A stretch of 64,000 bases of DNA, from positions 89,646,368 to 89,710,367 of the forward strand of contig NC_058337.1 in assembly GCF_905475395.1 (NCBI RefSeq). The letters are read 5' to 3'. A model generated the notes under the pieces. The model had not been told where the DNA came from. It saw nothing but the letters and a program-made list of their open reading frames with translations, and did not search any database. Below, in pieces: positions 1 to 11,350 of this stretch. How positions within the stretch are numbered: the first letter of the stretch is position 1; the number at the start of each line of letters is the position of its first letter. The DNA is from Chrysoperla carnea. Lineage: Eukaryota > Arthropoda > Insecta > Neuroptera > Chrysopidae. The position numbers were made by a program, and so were the translations under genes.

Positions 1-290
1 TGTAACTTTCTAAAGGTCCAAATATTGCGATATCTCAAAAACTCTGAATCCAATCATTAAATTCACCTGATTTTTATACTTTTTGGATCAAAATTACTCC
101 ATCGACCAAGTTTCATCAAATTCCAAAACAAAATTTTTTTTGCGATTTTCTAATCGATTATCGATTCGATTCGGAGTTCGTACCTTAAAAACTATTCGAC
201 CAATCATCAATGCACCCGATTTTTGTACTTTTTGGGTCAAAATTACCTTCATAAGAATATTCATAAAAACTCTTCTTAACTCATATATTT
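1..290 (+). repeat. Degenerate direct repeat, probably part of a dispersed element
   Basis: The stretch around 40-125 (AAAAACTCTGAATCCAATCA, then ACCTGATTTTTATACTTTTT and GGATCAAAATTAC) recurs at about 188-260 with CCCGATTTTTGTACTTTTTG and GGTCAAAATTACC. The spacing is about 150 bases. The element continues beyond the window edge. The open frame here is accidental. Confidence 0.4.
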
Positions 291-1850
291 TATATGGCTA
301 ACGAGATAGCTTACAATCGATATAATATTGGTAGCAAAATAAATATTCGGTTGCTGGTTTGAACTATAAGAACCAACAACTAAATATAAACTTAATTTAA
401 TCAAAATTAAAGTTATGAATTTCAATTTTGATCTAGCAGAGTTTAACACTCCGACATTACATACTACATTCAATATCATTAAACAAGATATCGAATATGG
501 TGTTGTTAGAGTGCAACAACAGCCACAAACTAGTGTGTGGAATCTAAAGCAACAAATGCATATACCAATATAAAAGTATATGTGACGTCCCCATGAACTA
601 GAATGTGAGTATCGAAACTCACTCCAAAACTAACGCCTATCGAAAATAATATAACACAAAAGACTTTTTGATTAGAATGCATGTCGTGAAAGTTTGGATG
701 AATGGATGAATGTTTGTTACTCAATCACGCCCGAACAGCTAAACGTATCTGGATGAAATTTGGCACAGAGATAGATTATAGTCTAGAATATCACATCCCA
801 ATAAATGTATGGTTCCTGTGGGATAGATTTTTTTTAAATTTTCAATAGAGAAGAGAATCGACATGATTTCTTTGGATAGGTAGTGGTAGCTTAGGGATCA
901 GAAAATGACATGGTCTAATTTTTATCCCGAATACACGGTTTCTATGAGGTAGTATACAGAAAACGTGTTTTTCAAAGGCTTTCATGAAATAGATTTTAGC
1001 GCATTTTTCTCAAGAAAGCTTGATTAATTTACACAGTAACGAACAAATCTCTTTTAATCACGGGTGACGTTTTGATAACATTTAATCATTGCTAACTTAC
1101 TGTTACATTGTAGGCCATATAATCAATTGATCTTTTTTGAAATTTCTTGATTTTAGAAGTGTTGAATATGATAAAGTTATTACCTGAAACAAATTAAACA
1201 AAATTAATAAAATTTCGTCATATTTCGAAATAACAATGAACGAAAATTTATCGAAGCATATTACAAATATTTTTGAGAAAGGAGGATTCTAACAACACAT
1301 GTGAATGGATAATTATATTTTCGACCTATTTTTCGAGATAGAAATCAGTTTATAAATAAATAATGAATTTTAAGAATTTAAATATTAAGTTATAAGTACA
1401 AGTAGCAATGATGATGATGATAATTGTTTCAAAATTTAAATATTACGGATGCAAATATGAACATTTATTCACCATCCACTCTATGTATATGTACTCTCAA
1501 GTGTATGTAGAACAAATTCCGCGCACAAAATCAAGCCACATAATTTATTGTTAATACCTACATTGTTACGGATTCGTAACACTTAATCGAACTCGATTAG
1601 TCCCGTTGTAGAAATAAATTTCAGTGAACTTTTTTATAATCAGTGCATTATTAGAATGAAGACCTTTTCCGATGCAATATTTCCGTATTTGAATCAAATT
1701 CGACTAGTTAGAAATATAAATAACTTTTTTTTAAAGTTTATTTTTAAAAATACGTTATTGATCTTACTGAAAATAATCAATAGTATGGGAGCCCAGGTTA
1801 CTAATTGTGTAGTAACTCGACCCTCGTCAGGACCTGAATTGACCCCTTGA
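291..1850. other. AT-rich stretch without supported genes
   Basis: Only short unsupported frames occur. A small ATG triplet run (GATGATGATGATAA) lies near 1410. The part at 720-1000 (ACGCCCGAACAGCTAAACGT and on) resembles the body of insect RTE-like repeats but has no coding signal that I can read. Confidence 0.4.
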
Positions 1851-2650
1851 ATTTTGTAGGTTAGATGATTTAAGAGAAAAACGTCCTATAAATTTTTTCA
1901 ATTTAGTTGTCTGGGACGATTAACTGAACTTAGAAAACGTAAAAAAAAGGACCCTGTAATGCTCCCACGTGTCTGTGATAACGGAAATATATTAATCTGA
2001 CGGTTTGGGCGATGAAGATGGCCGTGCGGAAGTGTTGAAAACAGAAGAAGAAAAAAGTAACTCAAACACGCCAGATTTTCATAGGGGACGTGCAGTGAAC
2101 CCCCACGAAACTCTATTACCTGAGACTGGCGACAAGGTAGTGACAAAAACTTATGGCGGATTTTTGAAAATACAAAAAAAAAGAATCGACATATGTAATA
2201 GCTCGAGCGCGTCTGATTTTCAAACGGGAGGTTCAACTTGATACTCTGGTCATGCTGTACCTTAATCTGTCTTTTATGTTTTTTGCGTTCGTTGAATTTA
2301 TCTCTTCTAAATAAAAAAAAAATTGACCACGCTCGAGCGACTACATGTGACGATTCTTTGCAACTTTGTAAGCCTCTCATATTCTTGCGTCAGGCTTAAA
2401 TCGATGGATTATTGAAATGTACACTTTTCAATTTTGAGGATCGTCGCTTATTTTTTAGTTGTTTCAGTTACAGAACCCTAAACTCGCACTTGAAACATAG
2501 CTAGGAAAATGAAACAAAAAAATCTAAATCGGTTCATTCTTTTTGGAACTACGACGCCACAGACAGACAGACAGAATCACACACACATACACACATAGCG
2601 GCCAAACTTATAACATCCCTTTTGGTTCGGATGTTAATAATAATAAATAA
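1850..2650 (+). repeat. Degraded retroelement-like repeat ending in an AAT tail
   Basis: This block is locally richer in GC (for example 2005-2245). It ends with a run of CAGACAGACAGACAG, ACACACACATACACACATAG, GCGGCCAAACTTATAACATC and an AATAATAATAAATAA tail. Such 3' ends are common in dispersed insect retroelement families. Frames inside it (1898-2380 minus, 2005-2241 plus) have simple-sequence composition and are not treated as genes. Related fragments with TTCAAGTGCGAG- and GACGATCTTCAAAATG-like text lie near 9400-9800 and 41150-41590. Confidence 0.45.
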
Positions 2651-2891
2651 CGTTAATCTAGCCTTGAATTAGTTTTCGTTGTTCCAATTATTAACACAAT
2701 ATCGTTACAATGTGGATTTTTTCAACATATAATGACAAAATGTTATGTCAGGTTGATTCAAGTTTTATTAATTTAAGCGTCTTTATGTAAGTATGTAAGT
2801 AGGTAAAAAAGGGAAAATGTAAAGCATTATTTTCACTCCATTATTACAAATTCTAACCATTTATATAAGTTTCTTTGTTAGGTACCATATA

Positions 2892-3226
2892 CAGGGTTTT
2901 TCAGCAAAGATAGTTTATGGGGCGTTTTTAAAAGAAGTAGCCACATTTAGCAATACGATACAGAAGGAGCTAAATCAATATTCTTATTTAAATATACTTT
3001 TTTATTCGGTGAGAGAATATTTTATATAATAAAATAATTAATTCTATACATAGATATTATAATTTTTTCTTATGTGATAGTCTTATTACATAAAATAATC
3101 TCTCACCAAATAAAAAAAGATATTTAACTGGATCCAATAAGATATGTTTCCGCTATTTTGACATTGTATAAATATGGCTACTCTTTTTAAAAACGTTTCA
3201 TGGACTAGCTTTGCTGAAAAACCCTG
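2892..3226. mobile_element. 335-bp MITE with TA target duplication
   Basis: The left end CAGGGTTTTTCAGCAAAG and right end CTTTGCTGAAAAACCCTG are perfectly inverted for 18 bases; similarity continues inward for about 60 bases (left ...AGTAGCCACATTT, right AAATATGGCTACT...). TATA flanks both ends (2888-2891, 3227-3230), consistent with TA-targeting Tc1/mariner-like transposition. It has no coding capacity. Confidence 0.8.
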
Positions 3227-4219
3227 TATACGTATATATGTGTAAATATGTGTATGTACGTATGTACGTATGTATGTATCTACCTATATTACAACAATTT
3301 CTTCTTATATATTGTGTGTATTTTGTTACGCACAAATGATTCTAAGGATTATGTTAATTTTTGATATGAAGTGAAAACTTTAACGTGCTTAAAATATTTA
3401 ATTCTCTCAATATTATGAGTTTGTATAGCTTTATATATATGTATATAAGCTGGAGTGTACATTATTTACTTTTAAATAAAAGTGTGTACACTAATATACT
3501 GGATGGTATTTTTCATAGCTTAAAGAGGAAGGCAGCTTAAGAAGCTTAGTTAATTTCAAAAAAATAGTCGCAAGAAAAAAAAACCTAGCACGCAAAGCCT
3601 TCAACTTATTGTTAAACTTGATTTGTATTTCCTAATAAAATATTTACATTATTTTTACTGAGAATATCTAAGGTCTTTAAATTTTTTTATTTAATTTATC
3701 GCTTATTTGCGATTGTCATTGTTCGATTAAGAGTAAAATATTAATACAAAGCACTCATTTTAAGTGATTAAACCAGACTTGTTGACGTTATTTTTATATA
3801 TATCATTCTTCTATCTGCCTGTATATTTTCAGTTCCGCATCAAAAAATAAAAACCCATGCATTGTGAAAAAGTAATTGAAAAGTATTGAGGTATTATTTT
3901 AGCGTGCTCCCCTTCCGAATACCGAAGGCCTGTCCAAGAGATAGGAATAAAAATTGTGTTTAGACAGGCTAAGCAGGAGCCGGGCTAGAGGGGTGGCTTA
4001 GTGGGCGGGCTCAGCATAGTATAACTGTTAACGAATTGAAGCTGAAGATTAATAATCCCTGATCAATAGTTATAATTACATAAAATGTTAGTGAAACGAA
4101 GTTCAGCGGGTCATCTAGTATTTATGCATATTTAGATCAAATATTATTGACGAATAAATGATTGTAGTAGATTGGATTCAAGTGATTTCATCTTTAAAAA
4201 AATTAATCTTAATATGGCA

Positions 4220-4488
4220 AAAAAACTTCAAAAAGGAAAAAAACCGACTTAAAAATAAAATATTGAAACAAATTAATATACGATAATATAATGTAGTTAC
4301 TGAAGTAGTAGAAAGTAGTAACTGTTATTTTTAGAGTCGGTGTCAGCCAAGGAAACAACTGTGACAGTAACACCGATTCCAAAACTAACAATAATTGTAA
4401 CTACATTATATTATCGTTATTTTTTACTTTTTAGGGCTTATTTTTTTGTTTTGTAGTAGTTTCTTTTTGAGTTCGGTTTTTTTTTTGG
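4220..4488. mobile_element. Foldback element with AAAACCGACTT ends
   Basis: The outer ends are CTTCAAAAAGGAAAAAAACC (left) and TTCTTTTTGAGTTCGGTTTT (right). Inside are perfectly inverted 20-base arms, CGATAATATAATGTAGTTAC (4281-4300) and GTAACTACATTATATTATCG (4397-4416). The centre adds GAGTCGGTGTCAG against ACACCGATTCC. It is non-coding and would fold into a long hairpin. Confidence 0.65.
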
Positions 4489-4869
4489 TAAAATTTGTAT
4501 CTCCATGCATTTTTTTCAACAACCTATATTATATATATATCATTAAAATACAATTAGAATCTCTTAAAATGTATTAAAAATCTTTATTATTTAAACGTAT
4601 TTGTTTTTTTTTTTAATACTTTGCTTCCGTGTTATGTCAAGGATGAAGGTTAATTGAATGAATGAAACCCTTATTTAAGTACATCTTTTTTTTTCAGCTT
4701 AATTAACCTAAAGAATTGGTTATTTATATAGACGGTTTTTGTGTAAATTTATTTGAGAAGTAATAAAAATAAGATAGTATTTGATTTTGTTTTCAAGTAT
4801 GTCAATTTTAATATTTAAAACTCTGTTTCGTTTCTGAATTGTTTTCTATTATCGTAGAATATTACCTAC

Positions 4870-5300
4870 TAGAGTGATACCCACCCGCTTCGCTGGGTTT
4901 AAAAGTAAAGATTGTTCTCGCTTATCCCCTTTCTATAACACTCGAAATAATGGTGGGTATTGTTTTACACAGGTAAAATTTATTATTTTTTTAAATGTAT
5001 AATAGTAATTATTCATTGAGTATATCAGAGAAGATGGCCTTGAAATATTTGATATTGACTATTTTTACAGAAACCTGTAATTTCTGGTAATTTCATATGT
5101 CAAATTATATTAAATTTTTATATTTTTTTCATTTTTTTAAAAATATATCTTTATAAATTATAGTTCATGTGTTATTCTGATATATCAGCTATATTGCTGT
5201 ACAGTTTAAAAACCATTAAAAACCATTCGCTAATTTAAGCGTGAAAGCGTAACAAACAAACAAACATCCTTACTTTCGCATTTATAATATATAGAGATGT
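4870..5300 (-). repeat. Dispersed repeat, family B, reverse copy
   Basis: It opens with ACCCACCCGCTTCGCTGGGT and closes with TTAAGCGTGAAAGCGTAACA, AACAAACAAACATCCTTAC and TTTCGCATTTATAATATATA. The same block occurs in the opposite direction at 39725-40230. This is a typical Helitron- or RTE-like dispersed family of insects; no protein is encoded here. Confidence 0.5.
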
Positions 5301-5526
5301 ATCTCTGTACCTCTGCATACCTGTTCATTAAATTTTACAATACACAAAACAATATAGATTTGTTTTTAGATTTTTCTATTTCTATTTTAAGTTTCTTTAT
5401 CGATTGTTTAACATATTAAATCTAATAATATAACAACCATAATGGAGAAATATTTGATAGTTCTAGTAAATATTTTTTAAGTGTGTCATTCACCAATAAC
5501 TTCATGCATATTTTTCCATTTTCAAC

Positions 5527-8500
5527 TCAGACTCTTTTTAAATATTCCAGTAAGGGACCATGAGTGTCTTGCATGATTTCCCTATATGCTTTTGTATGTA
5601 AATTCCTTGAAATCAAATCGAATACATCGCCATCATTAAATCGATTTTGTAATTCAGGATTACTAAAATATTCTTTTTCATATTCCGGTGACATCATCCA
5701 AAATTGAAAATTTCTTGCCGTTTGTAACAGAGCAAATGGTTCCATTTCTTCACAACTTTCTAAAAATTCTTCAAAAGTAATTACATCTTCACAATTTATA
5801 TCATGCTCTTGCAATTCTTTCTTAAAATATTTATAATACTGTGTTTGCAATTGTAACTTATGCTTTTGTCGAGTTTCAATAGTAGTCGTTTGATGTAACG
5901 CACACATAACATCGTGTGACTGTGGTAAATAGCGACCAAACTGAAAATCAACAAAACGACAATGAACGGGTTCGTTGTTTGTAGAATATTTGAACATAAT
6001 GTTACTAGACCAAAGGTCACCATGATTTATTACATTTCGATATTTCGATGAGGCCGTTGTATAATATGGAAGTTTTTCCAATAATGTATCTAGTTTCTTT
6101 TTTAAGCATTTTCTGTCCATCAAATTTAATAGAAGATCATTGACTAAAATTATTCCCATTGGCATGGCAGTAACTATTTTTCCATTCTGATACATAAATT
6201 CGAAAAATATATTACGATATTTTTCACCTAATATAAAACATTCTCCATCTCGTTCAGTTAGTTTCTCTTCTAAAATAACACTGGCTGCATGTAATTTTGC
6301 CAAACTTTTGAACATTATTTCGACGTGCTTGTAATCAAACATTTTAATCTTAGGCAGTACACGGTATTCTTCTAAAAGATCAAACACTAAAGCGTTACTA
6401 CAAACCATGTAGCAATTAGCAATAATTGTGTTGACGTTTATTTTTAAGCTAGTCATTATCTGAAATATTTCTTTGTAAATTAATGCTTCACGTATAAATC
6501 CCTGAATAATATTGAGAAAGAACATTTGGCCAGGTTCTGTGGGCAAGAATTTCACAAAAAAATGAATTTTCGTTAATTCATCATCAATATTTGCATTAAT
6601 ATGCAATATGCTATGTGAACCCAAAAAACCACTTTTGCCCGAAATTGGAGTACATGCAAAACTTTTTATATTTATTTTATAGCCCTCGCAACTATCATTA
6701 ATTAACTTCATGCACAATTCCTTGGATATATTTCTTTGAATTGATATTTCTTGAATTTCATGAAATATTTCTAATAACATTTGCTTATAATATTCATCGC
6801 TTAATTCTTCAATAATATCTTCGGGAGTATTATTAATTATGAAATCAAAGTAATTTTCATTTTTTAGAAATTTTTGATTTGCTTTAACTGTTTGAAATAT
6901 TCTTTGAATAAATGTAAGCACTCTGCCATAAATTACCATATCAACACATGTGGACTCAAAATCAATTTTACTAAAAATTTCATTTGGATGTAACTTATTT
7001 TTTTCTAGTTGATTACAAAGTTCATTGTAGTAATAATTTGTCAATTCAAATAAATGTTTTTCTCGGAACTCAGAAGTCGTGTTTGAATATAAAAAGGTGA
7101 AAATATCTATAGTGGGCAATGATAAACTAATTGATTGAAAATTTATAAAACGGCAACATAATGGTTTATTATACTTATTGTATCGAAACATCAAATTTTT
7201 TCTCAATAACTGATTATGGCAAAGTGATTTTGGATATTTCTCAGATGTAAAGGATTTATATAACGATTCACAGTATTTTTTAAAGGTGTTATTTATATCT
7301 TTGCTATTAGGCATTGTTTCTAGTGCTGTAGTTAATATATCAACACTTTCATTAAACCAAGAAGCAAGACTTTTGTTTTCAGAAATTTTTTCGGTCATTT
7401 CGGAAAATTTAGTATTATATTTGTTTGTGAAACCATACGCATGCATTCTAGCGATTGTTTTTAATGCTATTGTACAATGATCATAATCCAAAGTAATTAA
7501 TTTTGATAATCCATACCTAGAAAAAATATATCATTCATTGAAATTATCTAAAAAAAACTTTTAATAAAAAACCCCTTGGTAACTTGTCCATTTCAGATTA
7601 TCGGTGCGGGCTTCAATAGTATAAGACATTCCTCATTTTTGTTTTGTAATAGATAGACCCCACTGGAAACGTCCCCAAACTTGCTTATTCAGTCCTTATA
7701 ATAACCGTTTTTTGGATTATTGATAATTGGAAACTGGTAATATTGTGTAGGGGGTAATAAATGAAATAAAACATCTATAAGGACTGTCGTAAGTTGATTG
7801 CAAGTTTTCGGAATGGCCATCCTTCTCTTTCATAAATCCAACAATATCAAAGATATAGAAAACCGCTTAAACGAGAATTATTTCAAATACCGCATGTTAA
7901 GAGGAATGAGAGAAAAGCTTTTTCATTTTCATACACCTCATTTAACTGTACTGGGTGTATCAAAATAAACAGTTTGGTATACGTAATAGATATTATGAAT
8001 TTTGCAACCTATGTCGAATTTCTTCCAAAATTCGTTTGGTTTTCAAAAATTTGTTGCCAAAAACCGTTCTTGGTTGTTTTATGAGAAATATTTTTCTATC
8101 TTTAACAGTTATTTACCAGTTTTGCGATATTTCTCACAATTTGATCTTTCATCGCCATAATTTAGTAATTTATTTTTAATATTACTTCAACGATATGAAC
8201 ATTGTGAGCTTAGTGGACAGACAAAACTCAAAGAAGATTAATAAATTAACTAATTTTGTCATTTATACATTTTAATACCCACAGTTCCATCGGTTACTTA
8301 AGTATACATATAAGTGTTAAGATTCGTTTTTCGTGAAAGAGTTTCGAGCAAAATTGTTGGATTTGTAAGGAATATTACAAATTCTCAATTTCAAGCCAAT
8401 TTAATTGTGATAGCTATTTTTAAATTTACTGACCAGAAATTTTTGTACAAATAATTTTTTGTATACCTTTTTTTCGAGTTATAGCCAAGTTTCAAGTTAA

Positions 8501-9045
8501 ATAGGTACTCTGTACATTTTGCGATATTTATGAATAAAAAATGTAGCCCTTGTGTATTTTGTACACATTTTCATGTTAGACTTGTGTAATCATTTATATA
8601 CATATCAATTTAAAGTTATCAAACTTTTTAAAAAGCTAACTTCACACAAAATTATTCAGATCGTGCAAGGTCATGAATTATTAATTGTCACGTAAAAATA
8701 AACATACCCTGTTGACATCAAATCTTCCATTATTAGCCATTGATTTTCAAAATAATATATCCGTGGAATCCATTTTTGCTCATCATTTATACTTTTATAT
8801 AATGAAAGTTCTATTAGATTAGTATCTTCTGAACTGGATACATTTTCGAAACCATTTTTTATGATAAAATATACAAAATTCACATCTGATTTAGAGCTTA
8901 ATTGAATCAAACATTTTATGTTGAAATATTCATCATGCAAGTTTTTAATTTTCCATTTAATTAGCTTAAAATCGTTTGTTTTTAATATTTTTTCAATGAT
9001 ATTAATGCAAGTATCATGGGATAAAAAATTATTAATAAATTCCAT
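5527..9045 (-). CDS. Two-domain EcKL/CHK-like kinase, pseudokinase plus kinase, two exons
   Basis: Join of exon 1 (9045-8708) and exon 2 (7516-5527), 775 aa, stop TGA. The family (EcKL, PF02958; CHK kinase-like) phosphorylates small molecules such as ecdysteroids and is proposed to act in detoxification; the substrate here is unknown. The protein has two kinase-like halves. The C-terminal half (about 375-775) has a Gly loop (SGFLGSH, G409/G412), Lys435 in FFVKFLP, catalytic loop HGDLWSSN (H611, D613, N618) and DFQ (D636). The N-terminal half (about 8-370) keeps Lys63 and Glu79 but has HNQ at 213-215 (Gln for catalytic Asp), N220, and NFQ with Asn238, so it looks catalytically dead. I start at 9045 because MEFINNFLSH aligns with the starts of the two paralogues; the frame is open upstream to 9093 but that part has no match in them. 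No signal peptide or membrane segment is seen. The splice join restores the paralogue alignment exactly. Confidence 0.88.
7517..8707 (-). other. Intron of the first kinase gene, with a foldback insertion
   Basis: Intron of 1191 bases. The donor reads ACAGG|GTATGTTT and the acceptor ATTTTTTCTAG|GTATGG on the minus strand. It splits codon 113 (Gly) in phase 2, just after the conserved EDL motif. Joining gives MEDLMSTGYGLSKL, matching LEDLSTRGY and LEDLSTKSY in the paralogues. Near 7671-7815 is an imperfect inverted repeat with arms around CAGTCCTTATA and TATAAGGACTG, probably a degraded MITE. The two other genes in the cluster have no intron here. Confidence 0.85.
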
Positions 9046-9099
9046 TTTAAAAATATGAAAACAATTTGTATAACCAATTGCATCTGAACACAATCGATG

Positions 9100-11000
9100 A
9101 AAAAAATTAAATCAAAAACAGATAATTTTCAATGCCTTTATGTTTATTTTTGCTATCAAACAATTAGTTATTGCATGGAAAAATAATAGTATAATGATAA
9201 AACCTGATGTGGGCACCACCTGACTTCATTATGCAATTATAATCTAGCCAAAATGGATTCAGAGATTAAAAATACAATTAAACGTTAAAATAATCTTAAA
9301 TGCAAGATTTCAATAGTCTGCGTCTTCTGGTGTTTATATTATTCATGATATAGAAAATTTCGGATACTGTTAATTAAAAAAAAAAGGTCAATAATAATGC
9401 TTTTTTTTATTGAGAATACAAAGAAATTCGGTCCAATTTCAATCCATTCAGTAGTTTCTGAGACACTCTTTTACGCAAATGCACTTAAACTTACAAATAT
9501 ACGTACATATGTACGTAGATACATACATGCATACATACGCTCATGAACTTAGAATCTTGTTTCGTTTGAAAGGTAATTTAACGGAGAGTGTTCTTAGCTA
9601 TGTGCGAGTTTAGGGTTCAAGTGCGAGCTTAGAGTTCCGTACCCAAAAAAAAAACTAAAAAATTGGCGACGATCTTCAAAATGCTTTGAGGAAAAATGTA
9701 ATTTAATGGATGATGCGATTTTAATTTCAAGTGCGAGTTAAGGATTCCGTACCAGAAAAATTTGTCGGGGTTTTTTAAATTTTGTAAATTTCACGTGCGT
9801 CCGTATGGAAGTTTTTTCGCGATTTCGCGAATCCTAACAATTGCATCCAGATTCATAACTTTATTCCTATTTGAAAAGCATTGCTTATCCAACATGTTAT
9901 TTATATAGACGGTGTTCCCGGGTGAGTATAATAGTTTTTCTCATTTAGCAGCTTGACGGTCTTAAATAAAAAAATTGTAAAGTTTATTTTTATTCTTATT
10001 TTAGGTACACGATTTCGTTGAAATTTAGTATGGAATAACAACTGTTTTATTGGATAAAAATTGTTTTTATTAAAATCATGTAAATTATCAACTTCTAATC
10101 ATTACACAGTACAAAAAAAGGCTTACTATGTTAATCTAATCCGGATATTCTTACATGTTACAATGTCTTCATTAGAGCGTAATTAGTATACCAAATGTAC
10201 TATATATGTTATATATCAGTGTAAGGCCGTGAAGTTGGAATCCCCAAAAACAGATTTCTTTGAAATGCTAATGTTATTCGTTTTGCATCGATCTACGTTC
10301 ATTAAGTCGAAACATTTATAAGCCCACACTACAAATGTTCATGAATTATCGTCCTATTTGTCCAAGATTTATCCACGTTCATTCACCTAAAGTTATGCAC
10401 TTACTATTATATTTTTATAAAAATAACGGTGATTGGATTTATTTGATATAAAAATACCAAGAGAAGTAAAAAAAAAAGAAGTTATTTTAGGTTAATTTAA
10501 CTGCTGATAGATGTCATGTTTATATGTTCTGTCATCAGCTTTTTTAGAGAGCGAACTGAATATTAGTATACAAATCTTTAATAGCTTCGCGATAAATTGC
10601 AAGCACCGATTTTAGCAAAAAATTTGATTTCATAATTAAACGAGTTTTTTTTTCAATATATTTTAACAAATTTTTAACTTAAATAATACTTATAATACTT
10701 CTAAAACATAAAAATTTACAATTATTAAATATGCCCTTGAAGATATTAAACTGATTATTTGACTGAACTATATATAAAATATTTATTTTACCATTATTTT
10801 ATAAATCGTAATTATTTAAAAAAAATGTTTTTGTTAAAGTAAATACTTTGTTTATTCTTGCATCCGTTTGCTAATAATTAATTTTAAACAACAAACATTG
10901 AAATTATATATGCAAAATAATTTATGTATGCAAATAAGTGTAGGCTTTTAAAAATGTCACCTTGATTAGACCAGCCAAATTTTTTTGCTCTAGAAGTATT
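9100..11000. other. Intergenic stretch between the first two kinase genes, repeat debris
   Basis: No gene is supported. At 9400-9800 lies a diverged fragment of a dispersed repeat (AATTCGGTCCAATTTCAATC, a TACGTACATATGTACGTA run, GTGCGAGCTTAGAGTTCCGT), related to the block at 41150-41590. A small hairpin, GCTGAT...ATCAGC, lies near 10502-10540. Confidence 0.4.
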
Positions 11001-11004
11001 TCTA

Positions 11005-11350
11005 CAAACTCAGTGGTTAAGTGGTCAAGCGAGTCAAAGCATAATCGGCTTTGATCGTTTGACTACTTCTTCTTCGTCTTAGGTTGCGGATTCGAGTCTA
11101 GGCAACGGAAGTCTCATCAATTAAAAATCAATGGGACGGTAAATTGATCACACTATCGTCGCTTGGATAGGAATGAAGTGAAGTAACCGACTCCACCCAC
11201 ATCATAAAAATTCAATTGTAATGGGATGCAGTTTAAGAAATAAAAATTGAAAACCAATGATGTGGGTGGCCTCTGTTACTGACGTATATTTCTGAGAAAC
11301 GGAGGCTAAACTCCATTATTACTATGATTATTATTATTATTATTTCTAGA
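11005..11350 (+). repeat. tRNA-derived SINE, copy 1
   Basis: The head has an A-box-like CTCAGTGGTTAAGTGG and a B-box-like GGTTGCGGATTCGAGTCTAG. The body reads GACGGTAAATTGATCACAC, TATCGTCGCTTGGATAGG and CGACTCCACCCACATCAT. The tail is an ATT run (TTATTATTATTATTATT, to about 11345). The second copy in opposite orientation at 19560-19892 shares head, body and tail, so this is a dispersed Pol III-type retroposon rather than a tRNA gene. Confidence 0.65.

Noticed and set aside
1898-2380. 160-aa minus-strand frame
   Set aside because: It lies in a dispersed repeat and has simple-sequence composition, with no domain seen.
9046-9093. Sixteen-codon upstream extension of the first kinase gene
   Set aside because: The frame is open, but the paralogues start at the position matching 9045, so the extension is probably untranslated.
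11005-11100. tRNA gene
   Set aside because: A- and B-box-like text is present but the same head recurs with a shared body and ATT tail at 19560-19892, so it is a SINE.
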